From: Sulfurivirga caldicuralii
GTDB lineage: Bacteria; Pseudomonadota; Gammaproteobacteria; Thiomicrospirales; Thiomicrospiraceae
Direction of reading: 5' to 3'
Length of the DNA stretch: 5,845 nt
Assembly (NCBI GenBank): GCA_015661715.1
Contig: DQVN01000006.1
Location: 1-5,845, forward strand
This document shows, piece after piece, positions 5,615 through 5,845 of this stretch; positions within the stretch are counted from its first letter, which is position 1; every line of letters begins with the position of its first letter. The position numbers were made by a program, and so were the translations under genes. The notes under the pieces are model-generated. The model did no database searches and had not been told where the DNA came from. It saw only the letters and a program-made list of their open reading frames with translations.

Positions 5615-5845
5615 TTATTGCTCACGCTCATTTAGCCAGGTTTTGACCTGCTGGAGATCGAGCTTTAAGGTTGATGCCACATTTTCTGCGCTAAAACCAC
5701 TCTCATGCAATCTAATCGCCGCTTCCTTCAGGCCTTTTTGCACCCCTTGTTGCAACCCTTCCTGCAACCCCTGCTCCCGCTCTTGCTTAATGACCTCAAC
5801 AAACTTTTCCGCCAACATATCCACCCCCTCACGCTGTTCTGCCAG
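5615..5845 (-). CDS. Rpn-family recombination-promoting nuclease / putative transposase (C-terminal tail, partial)
   Basis: The last 76 residues of a gene entering from the right edge; the frame stays open to the edge, so the GTG at 5824 is probably internal. The tail LAEQREGVDMLAEKF, followed by Gln/Gly repeats and a final helix pair, is typical of the Rpn family (PF04754, formerly Transposase_31, PD-(D/E)XK nuclease fold), whose E. coli members RpnA-E promote RecA-independent recombination. Seen here: four tetrapeptides QGLQ-EGLQ-QGVQ-KGLK (residues 25-40 of the visible part), then AIRLHESGFSAENVASTL...VKTWL, a helix-turn-helix-like end common in the family. The nuclease core is outside the window, so activity cannot be judged. 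It is convergent with truD. The family is often multicopy and mobile in appearance, but no inverted repeats or target-site duplications are visible. Confidence 0.72.
   Translation of the reverse strand: MAEQREGVDMLAEKFVEVIKQEREQGLQEGLQQGVQKGLKEAAIRLHESGFSAENVASTLKLDLQQVKTWLNEREQ
5726..5773 (-). repeat. In-frame 12-base repeats coding Gly/Gln tetrapeptides
   Basis: Four imperfect 12-base units encode QGLQ, EGLQ, QGVQ and KGLK within the Rpn-family tail. On the plus strand they appear as recurring TTGCAACCC-like blocks. The repeat keeps the reading frame and could vary in number by slippage. Such repeats are common in this family. Confidence 0.7.

Noticed and set aside
1..5845. A defence island or other new multi-gene system built around the helicase, methyltransferase and nuclease
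   Set aside because: The helicase is housekeeping Rep, the methyltransferase is RNA-type and divergent from it, and the nuclease tail is a separate convergent gene; no shared operon links them.

Overview
The window looks like ordinary chromosome from a gammaproteobacterium, probably a motile one. Evidence: a Rep-type helicase close to the enteric protein over the 387 residues visible, a TruD of the gammaproteobacterial type, a chemoreceptor, and a good sigma-54 (-24/-12) promoter match in front of that receptor. GC content is moderate. I cannot name the genus from sequence alone. No tRNA, rRNA, CRISPR array or complete insertion sequence was seen, and no gap between genes exceeds about 120 bases.

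Layout: (1) 1-1161, minus strand: N-terminal part of the DNA helicase Rep, running off the left edge. (2) 1196-1789, plus strand and divergent from rep: a stand-alone class I methyltransferase of the RsmC/MTS type, with an altered motif IV (NIPA where NPPF-like is usual). (3) 1871-3010, plus: a soluble, membrane-free chemoreceptor with an N-terminal coiled coil, an MCP signalling hairpin and a C-terminal CZB zinc-binding domain. (4) 3105-3953 and 3965-4399, plus: a tightly spaced pair encoding a membrane-anchored Tim44-like protein and a small lipoprotein of unknown function, closed by a clear rho-independent terminator at 4422-4446. (5) 4462-5496, plus: truD, tRNA pseudouridine-13 synthase, outside the ispDF/surE neighbourhood familiar from enterics. 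(6) 5615-5845, minus, convergent with truD: the C-terminal tail of an Rpn-family (PD-(D/E)XK, 'transposase_31') protein, with a run of four-residue Gly/Gln repeats, entering from the right edge.

The genes do not form one pathway. Rep acts in replication-fork progression, the methyltransferase and TruD are probable or certain RNA-modification enzymes, and the receptor is a cytoplasmic sensor. The Tim44-like/lipoprotein pair is the least explained part and looks like a small envelope module. I found no convincing new multi-gene system such as a defence island. The points most worth following are the sigma-54 promoter of the CZB receptor, the NIPA methyltransferase and the Tim44-like/lipoprotein pair. 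For three genes the longest open frame overstates the N-terminus, so internal starts were chosen from Shine-Dalgarno sites, signal peptides and family length.
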